A DNA stretch of 64,000 nucleotides, from contig NZ_VIVL01000001.1 in assembly GCF_007828835.1 (NCBI RefSeq), forward strand, positions 248,001 through 312,000. Reading direction: 5' to 3'. The notes below the pieces were generated by a model, which was given only the letters and a program-made list of their open reading frames with translations, was not told where the DNA came from and searched no databases. The DNA is from Variovorax beijingensis (GTDB taxonomy: Bacteria > Pseudomonadota > Gammaproteobacteria > Burkholderiales > Burkholderiaceae_C). The position numbers were made by a program, and so were the translations under genes. How positions within the stretch are numbered: the first letter of the stretch is position 1; each line of letters starts with the position of its first letter. Below are positions 1-9,790 of this stretch, one piece after another.

Positions 1-209
1 GTGGTGGTGAAGTTGCCTTCATCGCCGCCGAGCTCGGCCGTGGTGCGGATCTGGATCTCGAGGTCGCTGGTGGTCAGCTGCAGCTGGCCGCCGGTCTTGC
101 GGATCAGCACGTTGGCCAGGATCGGCAGCGTGTGGCGCCGCTCCACGATGCCAGCCACCGACTGCAGCGCGGCGAGGACCTTGTCTTGGGTAGCCTTCAA
201 AACGATCAT
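1..209 (-). CDS. dnaN: DNA polymerase III beta sliding clamp, N-terminal part (truncated by window edge)
   Basis: The leftward reading frame begins MIVLKATQDKVLAALQ and continues through VERRHTLPILANVLI and TTSDLEIQIRTTAEL, which is the start of the beta clamp. Only about 69 codons are present before the window ends. The clamp is a ring-shaped dimer that tethers DNA polymerase III to DNA. The gene lies 89 bp downstream of dnaA in the same direction, the usual dnaA-dnaN order, so co-transcription is likely. The ATG at 209 follows a purine-rich GAGGAAGAAG stretch that serves as ribosome binding site. Confidence 0.95.
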   Translation of the reverse strand, partial: MIVLKATQDKVLAALQSVAGIVERRHTLPILANVLIRKTGGQLQLTTSDLEIQIRTTAELGGDEGNFTT

Positions 210-298
210 GTCTTCTTCCTCTTCTCTTATCTCTTTGAATCCGCCATTGAGACGCCATTCTCCGCTGTTGCGAGGGGCATGCCTGATGACATCCGGGA

Positions 299-1678
<1,380 letters not shown>

Positions 1679-1728
1679 GGGCGCTTGAAAAAATGGTGAG
1701 ACCCTCGGGCATTTTTTGGTATATGTAT

Positions 1729-1737
1729 TGTGGATAT
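1729..1737 (-). promoter_or_regulatory. DnaA box (8/9 match)
   Basis: TGTGGATAT on the plus strand, i.e. ATATCCACA on the minus strand, one mismatch from TTATCCACA. It lies about 50 bp upstream of the dnaA start and in the opposite orientation to the second box. Confidence 0.65.
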
Positions 1738-1777
1738 TCTCTGCTGAAGGCGCTCGGCATTCTAACTTGTCAAAACC

Positions 1778-1786
1778 TTATCCACA
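1778..1786 (+). promoter_or_regulatory. DnaA box (perfect consensus)
   Basis: Exact TTATCCACA on the plus strand, 100 bp upstream of the dnaA start codon and about 50 bp from the first box. Confidence 0.75.
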
Positions 1787-1828
1787 CGCTGCCGGCGGCG
1801 GCGAAAGGCCCGCAAATCCAGTCGAAGA

Positions 1829-1857
1829 TTGTTGAGGGGCCGAATGTTTGCGATAAT
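1829..1857 (+). promoter_or_regulatory. Putative sigma-70 promoter for rpmH-rnpA
   Basis: TTGTTG at 1829-1834, a 17-base spacer, then GATAAT at 1852-1857 preceded by TG (extended -10). It lies about 110 bp upstream of rpmH in the correct orientation. The -35 match is weak, so this is a prediction from sequence alone. Confidence 0.4.
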
Positions 1858-1965
1858 TGCGGGTTTCCCTGAAAACCTCATTGCGTCTTTCGGGGGCCAA
1901 TCCGAAACACGCTCTCCGGCGCCCGCGGCTTTTTCGCCTGCGGAAACAGGGAATCAGGAACCATC

Positions 1966-2100
1966 ATGAAACGCACATACCAAGCATCCAAAGTCCGCCG
2001 CGCCCGTACCCACGGCTTTCTGGTCCGCATGAAGACCCGCGGCGGCCGTGCCGTCATCAACGCACGCCGCGCCAAGGGCCGCAAGCGCCTGGCCGTCTGA
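1966..2100 (+). CDS. rpmH: 50S ribosomal protein L34
   Basis: A short gene of 44 residues beginning [18 protein letters not shown] and ending KGRKRLAV. It is an almost entirely basic protein with the invariant L34 pattern (RT.QPS..RR.R.HGF, RR.KGR..L). L34 is a large-subunit ribosomal protein. It stands at the head of the conserved rpmH-rnpA-yidD-yidC-mnmE cluster next to the origin. The start ATG follows the purine-rich GGAATCAGGAA. Confidence 0.98.
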   Translation: MKRTYQASKVRRARTHGFLVRMKTRGGRAVINARRAKGRKRLAV

Positions 2101-2201
2101 CGGCAGCCCGCCTGCCGTTGCCAGCAGCCGAACCGCCAGCGCCAGCTCCTGCAGCCAGCGCTTCCGGCCCGACCCGTAACGGCGGACTCGGCTCGGTTTC
2201 C

Positions 2202-2621
2202 ATGCAGCGGCTCAAGACCCGCGCGCAATTCCAGGCCGTCCTCGCAGGTGCCACCGTGGCGCGCACTGCTCATTTCGCATTGCATCGCTGTGCGCTCGAT
2301 CTTTCGTCGAGCGCACAGCCGCTGTTCGCGTCCGACGATGTCTGGCTGGGCGCCATGGTGCCCAAGCGCTGGGCGCGCCGCGCGGTCACGCGCAACGCCA
2401 TCAAGCGCCAGATCTACACCGTGAGCGCCGCGCCCGACGCCGGCCTGCCGCGTGCTGCGCACGTGGTGCGTCTGCGCGCGGGTTTCGACCGCAAGGAATT
2501 CGTGAGCGCCTCTTCGGACAAGCTCAAGGGTGCCGTTCGGGCTGAACTCCAGCAGTTGCTGGCGCGCGCAGCGCGTGCGCCGGTGCCTCCGGCCTCGCCC
2601 TCTTCTCCCTCCTCCTCATGA
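2202..2621 (+). CDS. rnpA: Ribonuclease P protein component
   Basis: About 139 residues from ATG 2202 (MQRLKTRAQFQAVLAG). RnpA is the small basic protein subunit that helps the RNase P RNA mature tRNA 5' ends. The family core is visible as KRWARRAVTRNAIKRQIY at about residues 56-73, the RNA-binding RNR motif, and the protein is short and Arg-rich. The frame stays open upstream almost to rpmH, but that part is Ala/Pro-rich without family similarity, so the internal ATG is preferred. Its stop overlaps the yidD start by 4 bases (ATGA), suggesting translational coupling. Confidence 0.9.
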   Translation: MQRLKTRAQFQAVLAGATVARTAHFALHRCALDLSSSAQPLFASDDVWLGAMVPKRWARRAVTRNAIKRQIYTVSAAPDAGLPRAAHVVRLRAGFDRKEFVSASSDKLKGAVRAELQQLLARAARAPVPPASPSSPSSS

Positions 2622-2905
2622 AACGCCTGCTGATCGGCCTCGTGAAGGGCTATCGCCTGCTGCTGAGCCCCTGGCTTGGCCAGTCGTGCCGCTTCACGCC
2701 GACTTGCTCCGTGTATTCGATCGAGGCGCTGGAAGTGCACGGTGCGCTCAAGGGCAGCTATCTCACGCTGCACCGCATCGCGCGCTGCCAGCCCTGGTGC
2801 CAGGGCGGGCACGATCCGGTTCCACCGGCATCACAGTGTCGTACTGACAAGTCAGGCTCACTGTTTTCGTCTCTCCTCTCCTCCGACAAGAAGTCTTCGT
2901 CATGA
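2618..2905 (+). CDS. yidD: Membrane protein insertion efficiency factor YidD
   Basis: 95 residues. The core RLLLSPWLGQSCRFTPTCSVYSIEAL with three cysteines and the later RCQPWCQGGHDPVP are the YidD signature. YidD is a small inner-membrane-associated protein that assists YidC-dependent insertion of membrane proteins. The C-terminal tail after about residue 70 (SQCRTDKSGSLFSSLLSS) is low complexity and probably unstructured. It overlaps rnpA by 4 bases upstream and yidC by 4 bases downstream, so the three genes look translationally coupled. Confidence 0.93.
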   Translation: MKRLLIGLVKGYRLLLSPWLGQSCRFTPTCSVYSIEALEVHGALKGSYLTLHRIARCQPWCQGGHDPVPPASQCRTDKSGSLFSSLLSSDKKSSS

Positions 2906-4599
2906 ACGATATCCGCCGCACGATCCTGTGGGTGATTTTTGGTTTCTCGCTGGTGCTGCTGTGGGACCAATGGCAGGTCTTCAACGGCAACAAGCCGACC
3001 TTCCTGCCCTCGAGCAAGCCGGCCGCCGTGGCCTCCGCCCCGGCGGGCGCCGCCGCACCCGCTGCCAGCAATGGCGTGCCCAGCGCGTCCGCCGCCAGCG
3101 GCAGCGCGGGCGCCGTGCCCACGCAGGCCGCCGCGGCCGCGCCGCGCGAGCAGGTCAACGTGACCACCGACCTGTTCAAGGCCGTGATCGACAGCGAAGG
3201 CGCCACGGTCAACTACCTCGAACTGCTCAAGTACGACGAGGCCGACCGCACCAAGCACGTGGTGCTGTTCGAGAACACCTCGCCGGCCACCCGCTACGTG
3301 GCGCAGACCGGCCTGCTGAACCCCGTCGATTCGGGCGAGCGCTTCCCCAACCACCTGACGCCGATGGCGCCCAAGGCGGGTCCGCGCGAAATGGCCGAAG
3401 GCCAGAACACGCTGGAGGTGAGCTTCGAAAGCGCGCCGGTCGGCGGCCTGAAATACGTCAAGACCTACGTCTTCAAGCGCGGCGACTACGCCATCGGCGT
3501 GCGCCACGAAGTCGTCAACGTGAGCGACCAGCCGCGCGATGCGCAGCTCTACATGCAACTGCTGCGCCACGGCACCGTGGCCGCCGGCACCATGTTCGGC
3601 ACCAACACCTTCACCGGCCCGGCCGCCTACACCAACGAGAAGAAGTTCCACAAGCTCGACTTCAAGGACATTGCCAAGGGCAAGATCGAGCCGCCGCCGC
3701 CTGCCAACGACGGCTGGATCGCCATGGTGCAGCATTACTTCGCGTCGGCCTGGCTGCTCAAGGGCGACCCGGCCAGCGAACAGCTGCGCCGCGAATTCCG
3801 CGTGAAGGACCTGGGCGACAACCTCTTCACCGTCGCCATGGTGGCGACGCTGCCGAAGATCGCTCCGGGTGCCACGCAGGTCGTGAACAGCGCGCTGTTC
3901 GCCGGTCCCGAGGAAGAAAAGAAGCTCGAAGCCATCGCCCCCGGCCTGGACCTGGTCAAGGACTACGGCATCTTCGCGATCATCTCCAAGCCGCTGTACT
4001 GGCTGCTCACGCAGCTGCACGGCATCCTGGGCAACTGGGGCTGGGCCATCGTGGCGTTGGTGGTGCTGCTGAAGGCGGCCTTCTACTGGCTCAATGCCAA
4101 GGCCTACGCGAGCATGGCCAAGATGAAGGCCATCAACCCCAAGATCATGGAAATGCGTGAGCGGCTGAAGGACAAGCCGCAGGAAATGCAGCAGGAAATG
4201 ATGCGGATCTACAAGACCGAGAAGGTCAATCCGATGGGCGGCTGCTTCCCGATCGTGATCCAGATCCCGGTGTTCATCGCGCTGTACTGGGTGCTGCTGT
4301 CGTCGGTCGAAATGCGCCACGCGCCGTGGATCGGCTGGATCACCGACCTGTCGGCACCGGACCCCTGGTATATCCTGCCGATCGTGATGACGCTCACCTC
4401 GCTGTTCCAGACCTGGCTCAACCCGACGCCGCCCGATCCGATGCAGGCCAAGCTGATGTGGATCATGCCGCTCGCGTTCAGCGTGATGTTCATCTTCTTC
4501 CCGGCCGGCCTGGTGCTGTACTGGATCACCAACAACGTGCTGTCGATCGCGCAGCAGTGGTTCATCAACAAACGGTTGGGCGTGCTGGGCACCAAGTAG
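2902..4599 (+). CDS. yidC: Membrane protein insertase YidC
   Basis: 565 residues, normal for a Gram-negative YidC. It inserts and folds inner-membrane proteins alone or with SecYEG. The first TM helix (RTILWVIFGFSLVLLW) is followed by an Ala-rich linker (about 38-80), the large periplasmic P1 domain (about 85-340) and the conserved five-helix insertase core (about 350-560). The core contains the cytoplasmic hairpin (MKAINPKIMEMRERLKDKP), the PMGGCFPIVIQIPVFIALYW helix and the closing LVLYWITNNVLSIAQQW. The start overlaps the end of yidD. A terminator follows at 4628-4650, so mnmE probably uses read-through or its own promoter. Confidence 0.97.
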   Translation: MNDIRRTILWVIFGFSLVLLWDQWQVFNGNKPTFLPSSKPAAVASAPAGAAAPAASNGVPSASAASGSAGAVPTQAAAAAPREQVNVTTDLFKAVIDSEGATVNYLELLKYDEADRTKHVVLFENTSPATRYVAQTGLLNPVDSGERFPNHLTPMAPKAGPREMAEGQNTLEVSFESAPVGGLKYVKTYVFKRGDYAIGVRHEVVNVSDQPRDAQLYMQLLRHGTVAAGTMFGTNTFTGPAAYTNEKKFHKLDFKDIAKGKIEPPPPANDGWIAMVQHYFASAWLLKGDPASEQLRREFRVKDLGDNLFTVAMVATLPKIAPGATQVVNSALFAGPEEEKKLEAIAPGLDLVKDYGIFAIISKPLYWLLTQLHGILGNWGWAIVALVVLLKAAFYWLNAKAYASMAKMKAINPKIMEMRERLKDKPQEMQQEMMRIYKTEKVNPMGGCFPIVIQIPVFIALYWVLLSSVEMRHAPWIGWITDLSAPDPWYILPIVMTLTSLFQTWLNPTPPDPMQAKLMWIMPLAFSVMFIFFPAGLVLYWITNNVLSIAQQWFINKRLGVLGTK

Positions 4600-4627
4600 C
4601 CGGCCCGCGTTCCGAGCCATCCCCGAA

Positions 4628-4650
4628 GGGCCGCGTCAGCGGCCCTTTTT
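4628..4650 (+). terminator. Rho-independent terminator after yidC
   Basis: Stem GGGCCGC (4628-4634), loop GTCA, stem GCGGCCC (4639-4645), then TTTTT. The 7-bp perfect GC stem with U-run lies 28 bp after the yidC stop and 19 bp before mnmE. Confidence 0.85.
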
Positions 4651-4668
4651 GCTGAAAGAATCCGCACC

Positions 4669-6084
4669 ATGCTCGCCCGCACCACCGATCCCATCGTCGC
4701 CATCGCCACCGCCTCGGGGCGCGGAGCGGTGGGCATCGTGCGGGTGTCGGGCGCCCGGCTCGCGCCGCTGGTCGACGCGCTCTGCGGCCGGCCGCTGAAG
4801 CCGCGCGAAGCCACCTACCTTCCCTTCCGCGATGCGGCCGGCGAACCGGTCGACCACGGCCTGGCCATCCACTTTCCCTCGCCCCATTCGTTCACGGGCG
4901 AAGACGTGCTCGAACTGCAGGCCCATGGCGGAACGGTCGTGCTGCAGCTGCTGCTGGCGCGCTGCCTGGAGGCCGCTGCCGAGGCCGATCCGGCCACCGG
5001 GCGGCCGCGCCTGCCCGGCCTGCGCGTGGCCGAGCCGGGCGAGTTCAGCCAGCGCGCCTTTCTCAACGGCAAGATCGACCTCGCTCAGGCCGAAGCCATT
5101 GCCGACCTGATCGACGCCAGCACCGAGGCGGCCGCGCGCAGCGCGGGGCGTTCGCTGTCGGGCGCCTTTTCGCGCGAGATCCACGCGCTGCGCGATGCGC
5201 TGATCCACCTGCGCATGCTGGTGGAAGCGACGCTCGACTTTCCGGAAGAGGAAATCGACTTTCTCCAAAAGGCCGATGCGGCCGGGCAGCTGGCGAAGCT
5301 GCAGGCGCAGCTCGCGGCCGTGCAGCAGCGCGCAAGACAAGGCGCGCTGCTGCGCGAAGGCATCAAGGTGGTCATTGCGGGCCAGCCCAATGCGGGCAAG
5401 AGCTCGCTGCTCAACGCCCTGGCGGGCGCCGAGCTGGCCATCGTGAGCGCGGTGGCGGGCACGACGCGCGACGTGGTGTCCGAGACCATCCAGATCCACG
5501 GGGTGCCGCTGCATGTGGTGGACACGGCCGGCCTGCGCGAAAGCAGCGACGAGGTCGAACAGATCGGCGTGGCCCGCGCCTGGGGCCAGATCGAGGGCGC
5601 CGATGCCGTGCTGTTCCTGCACGACCTGACGCGTGCCGGCCAGCCCGACTACGCAGCCGCCGACGCCGAGATCCTGCGCGGGCTGCAACAGAAGCTGCCC
5701 GCGAGCGTGCCGGTGCTCGATGTCTGGAACAAGCAGGATGCCGCGCCAGTGCCGGATGCGGCGGGCGCGGCCCAAGGCATCGCCCTGTCCGCCAAGACCG
5801 GCGTCGGCATCGAGGCGCTGCGAGAACAGCTGCTGGCCATGGCCGGCTGGCAGGCGGTGCCCGAGGGCGTCTACCTGGCGCGGGCGCGCCATGTGCAGGC
5901 GCTGGGCCAGGTCGAGATCCACCTGGCGCTGGCCGCGGACCATCTGGCGGCGCAGGCGCAACTGCTCGACCTGCTGGCCGAGGAGTTGCGCCTCGCGCAG
6001 AACGCACTGAATGAAATCACCGGCGAGTTCGGCGCCGACGACCTGCTCGGGGTCATCTTTTCTCGCTTCTGTATCGGCAAATAG
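4669..6084 (+). CDS. mnmE: tRNA uridine-5-carboxymethylaminomethyl modification GTPase MnmE
   Basis: 471 residues. MnmE with MnmG installs the cmnm5 group on wobble U34 of several tRNAs. The N-terminal folate-binding domain starts [21 protein letters not shown]. The embedded G domain has G1 [12 protein letters not shown] near residues 238-249 and G3 DTAGLRES. The chain ends with the signature FCIGK, whose cysteine is conserved. The gene sits at its usual place after yidC but behind a terminator. Start ATG 4669 fits the family N-terminus exactly. Confidence 0.97.
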   Translation: MLARTTDPIVAIATASGRGAVGIVRVSGARLAPLVDALCGRPLKPREATYLPFRDAAGEPVDHGLAIHFPSPHSFTGEDVLELQAHGGTVVLQLLLARCLEAAAEADPATGRPRLPGLRVAEPGEFSQRAFLNGKIDLAQAEAIADLIDASTEAAARSAGRSLSGAFSREIHALRDALIHLRMLVEATLDFPEEEIDFLQKADAAGQLAKLQAQLAAVQQRARQGALLREGIKVVIAGQPNAGKSSLLNALAGAELAIVSAVAGTTRDVVSETIQIHGVPLHVVDTAGLRESSDEVEQIGVARAWGQIEGADAVLFLHDLTRAGQPDYAAADAEILRGLQQKLPASVPVLDVWNKQDAAPVPDAAGAAQGIALSAKTGVGIEALREQLLAMAGWQAVPEGVYLARARHVQALGQVEIHLALAADHLAAQAQLLDLLAEELRLAQNALNEITGEFGADDLLGVIFSRFCIGK

Positions 6085-6174
6085 AGACAGCCCGTCCGAA
6101 AAACGTAAAGAGTTGTAGTCGAAAACCGCGCCCTTCGCGGATACTCCGGCACAGATGCGGGGGTTGAGAAAAGC

Positions 6175-6639
6175 ATGTCCATCCAGAACCTGAGCCGCGC
6201 AATCGCGGACAACAACAGCAGCACCGACGCCTTCGCGTTGACGCTCAACGTACAGCAGTGGGAAACGCTGGCGGGCTACCTGCAGCCCATCGAGACGGGT
6301 GTGGGCGACGTTCTCATCGAACAGGGCACGCACGACCGGTCGGTGTACTTCCTGGAGAGCGGCGCGATCAGCGTGCATCGCGTGAGCAGCAAGGAACAGA
6401 TGAAGCTGGCCGTGCTCATGCCTGGATCGGTGGTGGGCGAGGGCTCCTTCTTCTCGCGCCAGCCGCATTCCGCCAATGTGGTGGTCACCGGCGCGGGCCG
6501 GGTGTGGCGCCTCACGGCGATCCGCTTCGCCGAAATGTCGAACCGGCAGCCCAACCTGGCCCTGGAGATCGCGATGGGGCTCGGCGCGGTGATCGCCAAA
6601 CGCATGGCTCACCGGTCCAAGCGCGTTGCAGTGACCTGA
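6175..6639 (+). CDS. Single-domain cyclic-nucleotide-binding protein
   Basis: 154 residues. About residues 30-125 form a cNMP-binding (Crp/Fnr effector) beta-roll: LQPIETGVGDVLIEQG, VYFLESGAISVHRVS, VLMPGSVVGEGSFFS. The GEGSFFS.QPHSANVV stretch occupies the phosphate-binding-cassette position, but the canonical GE(L/I)ALL...RAA arginine is replaced, so ligand binding is uncertain. There is no C-terminal helix-turn-helix, so it is not a DNA-binding Crp. It may act as a regulatory subunit or adaptor. It stands alone between mnmE and a zinc-ribbon protein. Confidence 0.8.
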   Translation: MSIQNLSRAIADNNSSTDAFALTLNVQQWETLAGYLQPIETGVGDVLIEQGTHDRSVYFLESGAISVHRVSSKEQMKLAVLMPGSVVGEGSFFSRQPHSANVVVTGAGRVWRLTAIRFAEMSNRQPNLALEIAMGLGAVIAKRMAHRSKRVAVT

Positions 6640-6733
6640 GCGCCGGCCTGCCGCTTCGCGCCTCGAATTCGGCCTCGACGGCTCTTCGCCGCCAGTTTTT
6701 TCTGAAATCGTTTTCTCCTAGAAGTCCGTCGTC

Positions 6734-7693
6734 ATGGCCTTGATCTGTCCGGTGTGCAGCGCGGAGAACCGCGCGGGCGCCAATTTCTGCCGCGGCTGCG
6801 GCGGCAAGCTGGCGCCTGCGGCACCCGCGCCGATGGCGCCGCTTCCGGCCCCCGGCAGCAGATCGGAGCGCGAGTGGGCCGCCACGGCACCCGCGCAACT
6901 GCGCGCGCCCACCATTCCGGGCGGGCTGTTCGAAACCGGCGCCTACGCGGCTTCCGCCGCTTCTTCCGCGAGCGCGAGCCTGCCGAACGAGGACAAGACC
7001 GTCATCATTGCGCCGGGGTCTTCCGAGCGGCTGCCTTCGCGGCCGCGGGAGGGGCGTGCGAGGAAGAAGTCCTCTTCTTCTTCTTCTTCTTCCGGGAGCA
7101 GGACGCGGCGGTCCGCCGGCGCCGAGGCGCAGAAGAAGCCTTCGCGCTCCCGAGGCATGTGGCTGTGGGGGGCGCTGCTGGCGGTGGGCTTGCTCATGAT
7201 CACCGCCGGCTGGTACGGCTACGGAACCGGCAAGCCGTCCGAAGAGACTCCTCCGGCCGCGGTGGCTCCCATGCCGGCCCCTGCGCCCGCCTTGCTGCCC
7301 GAGCCGGCCGCAGCCGCGCCTGAGGCACCTGCCGCCGAGATGCCCGCCGCGGGCGCGGCGGCATCGGCTTCGGCGATGGACGCGCCGGCCGCTGCCAATC
7401 CCAAGCCGCCGGCCGCCGCGGCCAAGCCGCGCAAGCCCGCTCCGGCGGCACCTTCGCAGTCTGGCGCGACCGAACCCGCACCGGCTCCCGTCGCTGCGGC
7501 ACCTTCGTCCCCGGCAGCGGCGGCGCCTGCCGATCCGTTGGCCCTCTGCGGCGACCGGAACTTCATCGCGAAGGCCCAATGCATGGCTGCGCAGTGCCTC
7601 AAGCCCGAACACAAGCCGCATGCGCAGTGCGAAGCCGTACGCCGGCAGCAGCGCCTCGAGGAAGAAAAGCGCAATCCCACCCTGGTGAACTGA
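6734..7693 (+). CDS. Zinc-ribbon, single-TM protein with Ala/Pro-rich linkers (unknown function)
   Basis: 319 residues. The first 25 residues form a zinc ribbon (CPVCSAENRAGANFCRGCG, four Cys). A linker with a poly-Ser run at about 113-120 precedes one transmembrane helix at about 147-166 (WLWGALLAVGLLMITAGWYG). After the helix comes an Ala/Pro-rich region (about 175-270) and a Cys-containing C-terminus (LCGDRNFIAKAQCMAAQCLK) followed by a charged tail. The topology suggests a cytoplasmic zinc ribbon and a periplasmic low-complexity stalk. I do not recognise a named family. It may sense or scaffold something at the inner membrane, but no function can be assigned. Confidence 0.75.
   Translation: MALICPVCSAENRAGANFCRGCGGKLAPAAPAPMAPLPAPGSRSEREWAATAPAQLRAPTIPGGLFETGAYAASAASSASASLPNEDKTVIIAPGSSERLPSRPREGRARKKSSSSSSSSGSRTRRSAGAEAQKKPSRSRGMWLWGALLAVGLLMITAGWYGYGTGKPSEETPPAAVAPMPAPAPALLPEPAAAAPEAPAAEMPAAGAAASASAMDAPAAANPKPPAAAAKPRKPAPAAPSQSGATEPAPAPVAAAPSSPAAAAPADPLALCGDRNFIAKAQCMAAQCLKPEHKPHAQCEAVRRQQRLEEEKRNPTLVN
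7071..7093 (+). repeat. TCT trinucleotide tract encoding poly-Ser
   Basis: Seven near-perfect TCT units (CCTCTTC...TTCC) inside the zinc-ribbon gene. As a triplet repeat it can vary in length without shifting the frame. Confidence 0.7.
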
Positions 7694-7717
7694 GCGTACG
7701 CGCTCCGGCGCACCGGC

Positions 7718-9703
7718 TCAGCCTTTTTGCAGCCGCTCGATGGCCACGGCCAGGGCGGCGGGCTTGCCGCACAGCACGAGCGTGTCGCCGTCGGTCAGCA
7801 CCGTGTCGCCGGTGAACACCTGGTTCTGGCCGTCGTGGCGGCGCAGGCTGGCGACGCGCACGCCCAGGGTTTCGAGCGCCATCCGCGCCAGCGTCTGGCC
7901 GACGGCGCGGGCGCCGGGGGTGAGCGTGAAGGTGTTGAGCCGCTCGTGGTCGAGCTCGTCGGCGTTGTCGTCGTCCGCGCCGTGGAAGTAGCCGCGCAGC
8001 AGGTTGTAGCGCGCGTCGCGCTGGTCCTGCACCACGCGGATCACGCGCCGCATCGGCACGCCGACCAGCGCCAGCGCATGGCTCGCGAGCATCAGCGAGC
8101 CCTCGATGGCCTCGGGCACCACCTCGGTCGCACCGGCCGCCTGCAGCTTCTCGAGGTCGAGGTCGTCCTGCGTGCGCACGATCACCGGCACCTGCGGCGC
8201 GTGGGAGCGGATGTTGGCCAGCACCTTCATGGCGCCCGGCACATCGAGATAGGTCACGACCACCGCACTGGCGCGGGCCAGGCCGGCCGCCATCAGCGCC
8301 TGCAGCCGCGCCGCGTCGCCGAACACCACCGAATCGCCCGCCGCGGCGGCCTGGCGCACGCGATCGGGGTCGAGGTCCAGCGCCATGTAGGGAATGCCTT
8401 CATGCTCCAGGATGCGCGCCAGGTTCTGGCCGCAGCGCCCGTAGCCGCAGATGATGACGTGCTTGGCGGTATTGATGGTCTTGCGCGCGATGCTGGTCAT
8501 CTGCAGCGATTGCTGCAGCCAGTCGCTCGCCACCAGCTTGCGCACGATGGCGTTGGTGTACATCACGATGAAGGGCGTGGCGAGCATCGACAGCACCATC
8601 GAGGCCAGCACCGGGTTGGCCAGCCACGGCGGCAGCAGGCTGCGCTCCTGCGCCAGCGCCAGCAGCACGAAGCCGAATTCGCCGGCCTGCGCCAGGTAGA
8701 GGCCGGTGCGCAGCGAGACGCCCGCGGTGGCGCCCAGCACCCGCGCCAGCACCGTCACCAGTGCCAGCTTGAAGGCCAGCGGCAGCACCAGCAGCACAGC
8801 CACCAGCGCCCAGCGCTCCACCACGATGTGCCAGTCCAGCGACATGCCCACCGTGATGAAGAACAGGCCCAGCAGCACGTCGTGGAACGGCCGGATGTCG
8901 GTTTCGACCTGGTGCTTGTATTCGGTTTCCGACACCAGCATGCCGGCGATGAAGGCGCCCAGCGCCAGGCTCAGGCCGGCCAGGTCGGTGAGCCAGGCCA
9001 GGCCGAGCGTGACCAGCAGCACGTTCAGGATGAAGAGCTCCTCGCTGCGCCGGCGCGCAACGAGCGTGAGCCACCAGCGCATGATGCGCGGACCGCCGTA
9101 GAGCAGCACGCCGATCAGCAGGGTGGCTTTCACCAGCGCCAGGCCGATGGCCTTGGCCAGGGCCTCGGGCGGTGCGCCGAGCGCGGGAATCAGCACCAGC
9201 AGCGGCACCACCGCCAGGTCCTGGAACAGCAGCACGCCCATCACGCGCTTGCCGTGCTCGCTTTCGAGTTCGAGACGCTCGGCCATCAGCTTCACGACGA
9301 TCGCGGTGCTGCTCATCGTGAGTGCGCCCGACAGCGCCAGCGCCGTCTGCCATCCGAGCCGCCAGGCCGGCGGGAGCTGCGAGGCGATGAGCAGCGCCCC
9401 GGCGGTGGCAATGGCCATGGTCAGCAGCACCTGCAGCAGGCCCAGGCCGAACACGTGCTTGCGCATGGCGCGCAGCTTGGGCAGGCTGAATTCCAGCCCG
9501 ATCACGAACATCAGGAACACCACGCCGAACTCGCCGAGGTGGCGGATGGCTTCGGAGTTCTGCGCCAATGCCAGCGCATGCGGCCCGATCAGCACGCCGG
9601 CCGACAGATAGCCCAGCATCGGCGGCAGTTTCAGCGAACGGCAGACCACCACGCCGAGCACTGCGGCCAGCAAATACATCAGCGTGAGATCGAACGAGGA
9701 CAT
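7718..9703 (-). CDS. Kef-type monovalent cation:proton antiporter with RCK domain
   Basis: 661 residues of the CPA2 family. Residues about 1-385 are a 12-13-helix Na+/H+-exchanger domain (MLGYLSAGVLIGPHAL, GVVFLMFVIGLEFSLPKL, GALTMSSTAIVVKLM). A TrkA-N (RCK) Rossmann domain starts near 415 (HVIICGYGRCGQNLARIL). A TrkA-C domain lies near 575-655 (LTPGARAVGQTLARM). The whole resembles KefB/KefC and YbaL: K+/H+ exchange gated by ligand binding to RCK. KefF/KefG partners and glutathione-binding residues cannot be confirmed, so no symbol is given. It is transcribed divergently from the kdsD operon. Confidence 0.92.
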   Translation of the reverse strand: MSSFDLTLMYLLAAVLGVVVCRSLKLPPMLGYLSAGVLIGPHALALAQNSEAIRHLGEFGVVFLMFVIGLEFSLPKLRAMRKHVFGLGLLQVLLTMAIATAGALLIASQLPPAWRLGWQTALALSGALTMSSTAIVVKLMAERLELESEHGKRVMGVLLFQDLAVVPLLVLIPALGAPPEALAKAIGLALVKATLLIGVLLYGGPRIMRWWLTLVARRRSEELFILNVLLVTLGLAWLTDLAGLSLALGAFIAGMLVSETEYKHQVETDIRPFHDVLLGLFFITVGMSLDWHIVVERWALVAVLLVLPLAFKLALVTVLARVLGATAGVSLRTGLYLAQAGEFGFVLLALAQERSLLPPWLANPVLASMVLSMLATPFIVMYTNAIVRKLVASDWLQQSLQMTSIARKTINTAKHVIICGYGRCGQNLARILEHEGIPYMALDLDPDRVRQAAAAGDSVVFGDAARLQALMAAGLARASAVVVTYLDVPGAMKVLANIRSHAPQVPVIVRTQDDLDLEKLQAAGATEVVPEAIEGSLMLASHALALVGVPMRRVIRVVQDQRDARYNLLRGYFHGADDDNADELDHERLNTFTLTPGARAVGQTLARMALETLGVRVASLRRHDGQNQVFTGDTVLTDGDTLVLCGKPAALAVAIERLQKG

Positions 9704-9790
9704 GGCCGGATGCTAGAGCAATGTCCATGCCCCGAACGTGCGGCTTGTATCGAGCGGCGGCGCGCGCCGGCCGGCCCGTAAAATCCGCCG

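Larger units (their letters stand above)
1679..1965. other. dnaA-rpmH intergenic region, candidate oriC
   Basis: This 287-bp divergent intergenic region lies between dnaA (leftward) and rpmH (rightward). It holds one perfect and one near-perfect DnaA box, and AT-rich runs around 1711-1740. In many bacteria the origin lies next to dnaA in this position. Only two good boxes are visible, fewer than many oriC regions, so it could instead be mainly the dnaA autoregulatory promoter. Confidence 0.5.

Noticed and set aside
7727..9781. 684-codon plus-strand frame opposite the Kef antiporter
   Set aside because: Gln/His/Arg-rich shadow translation; the minus strand encodes a full transporter with RCK domain.
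9745..9784. Promoter for kdsD from TTGTAT and TAAAAT
   Set aside because: The spacer would be 28 bases, far outside the functional range.
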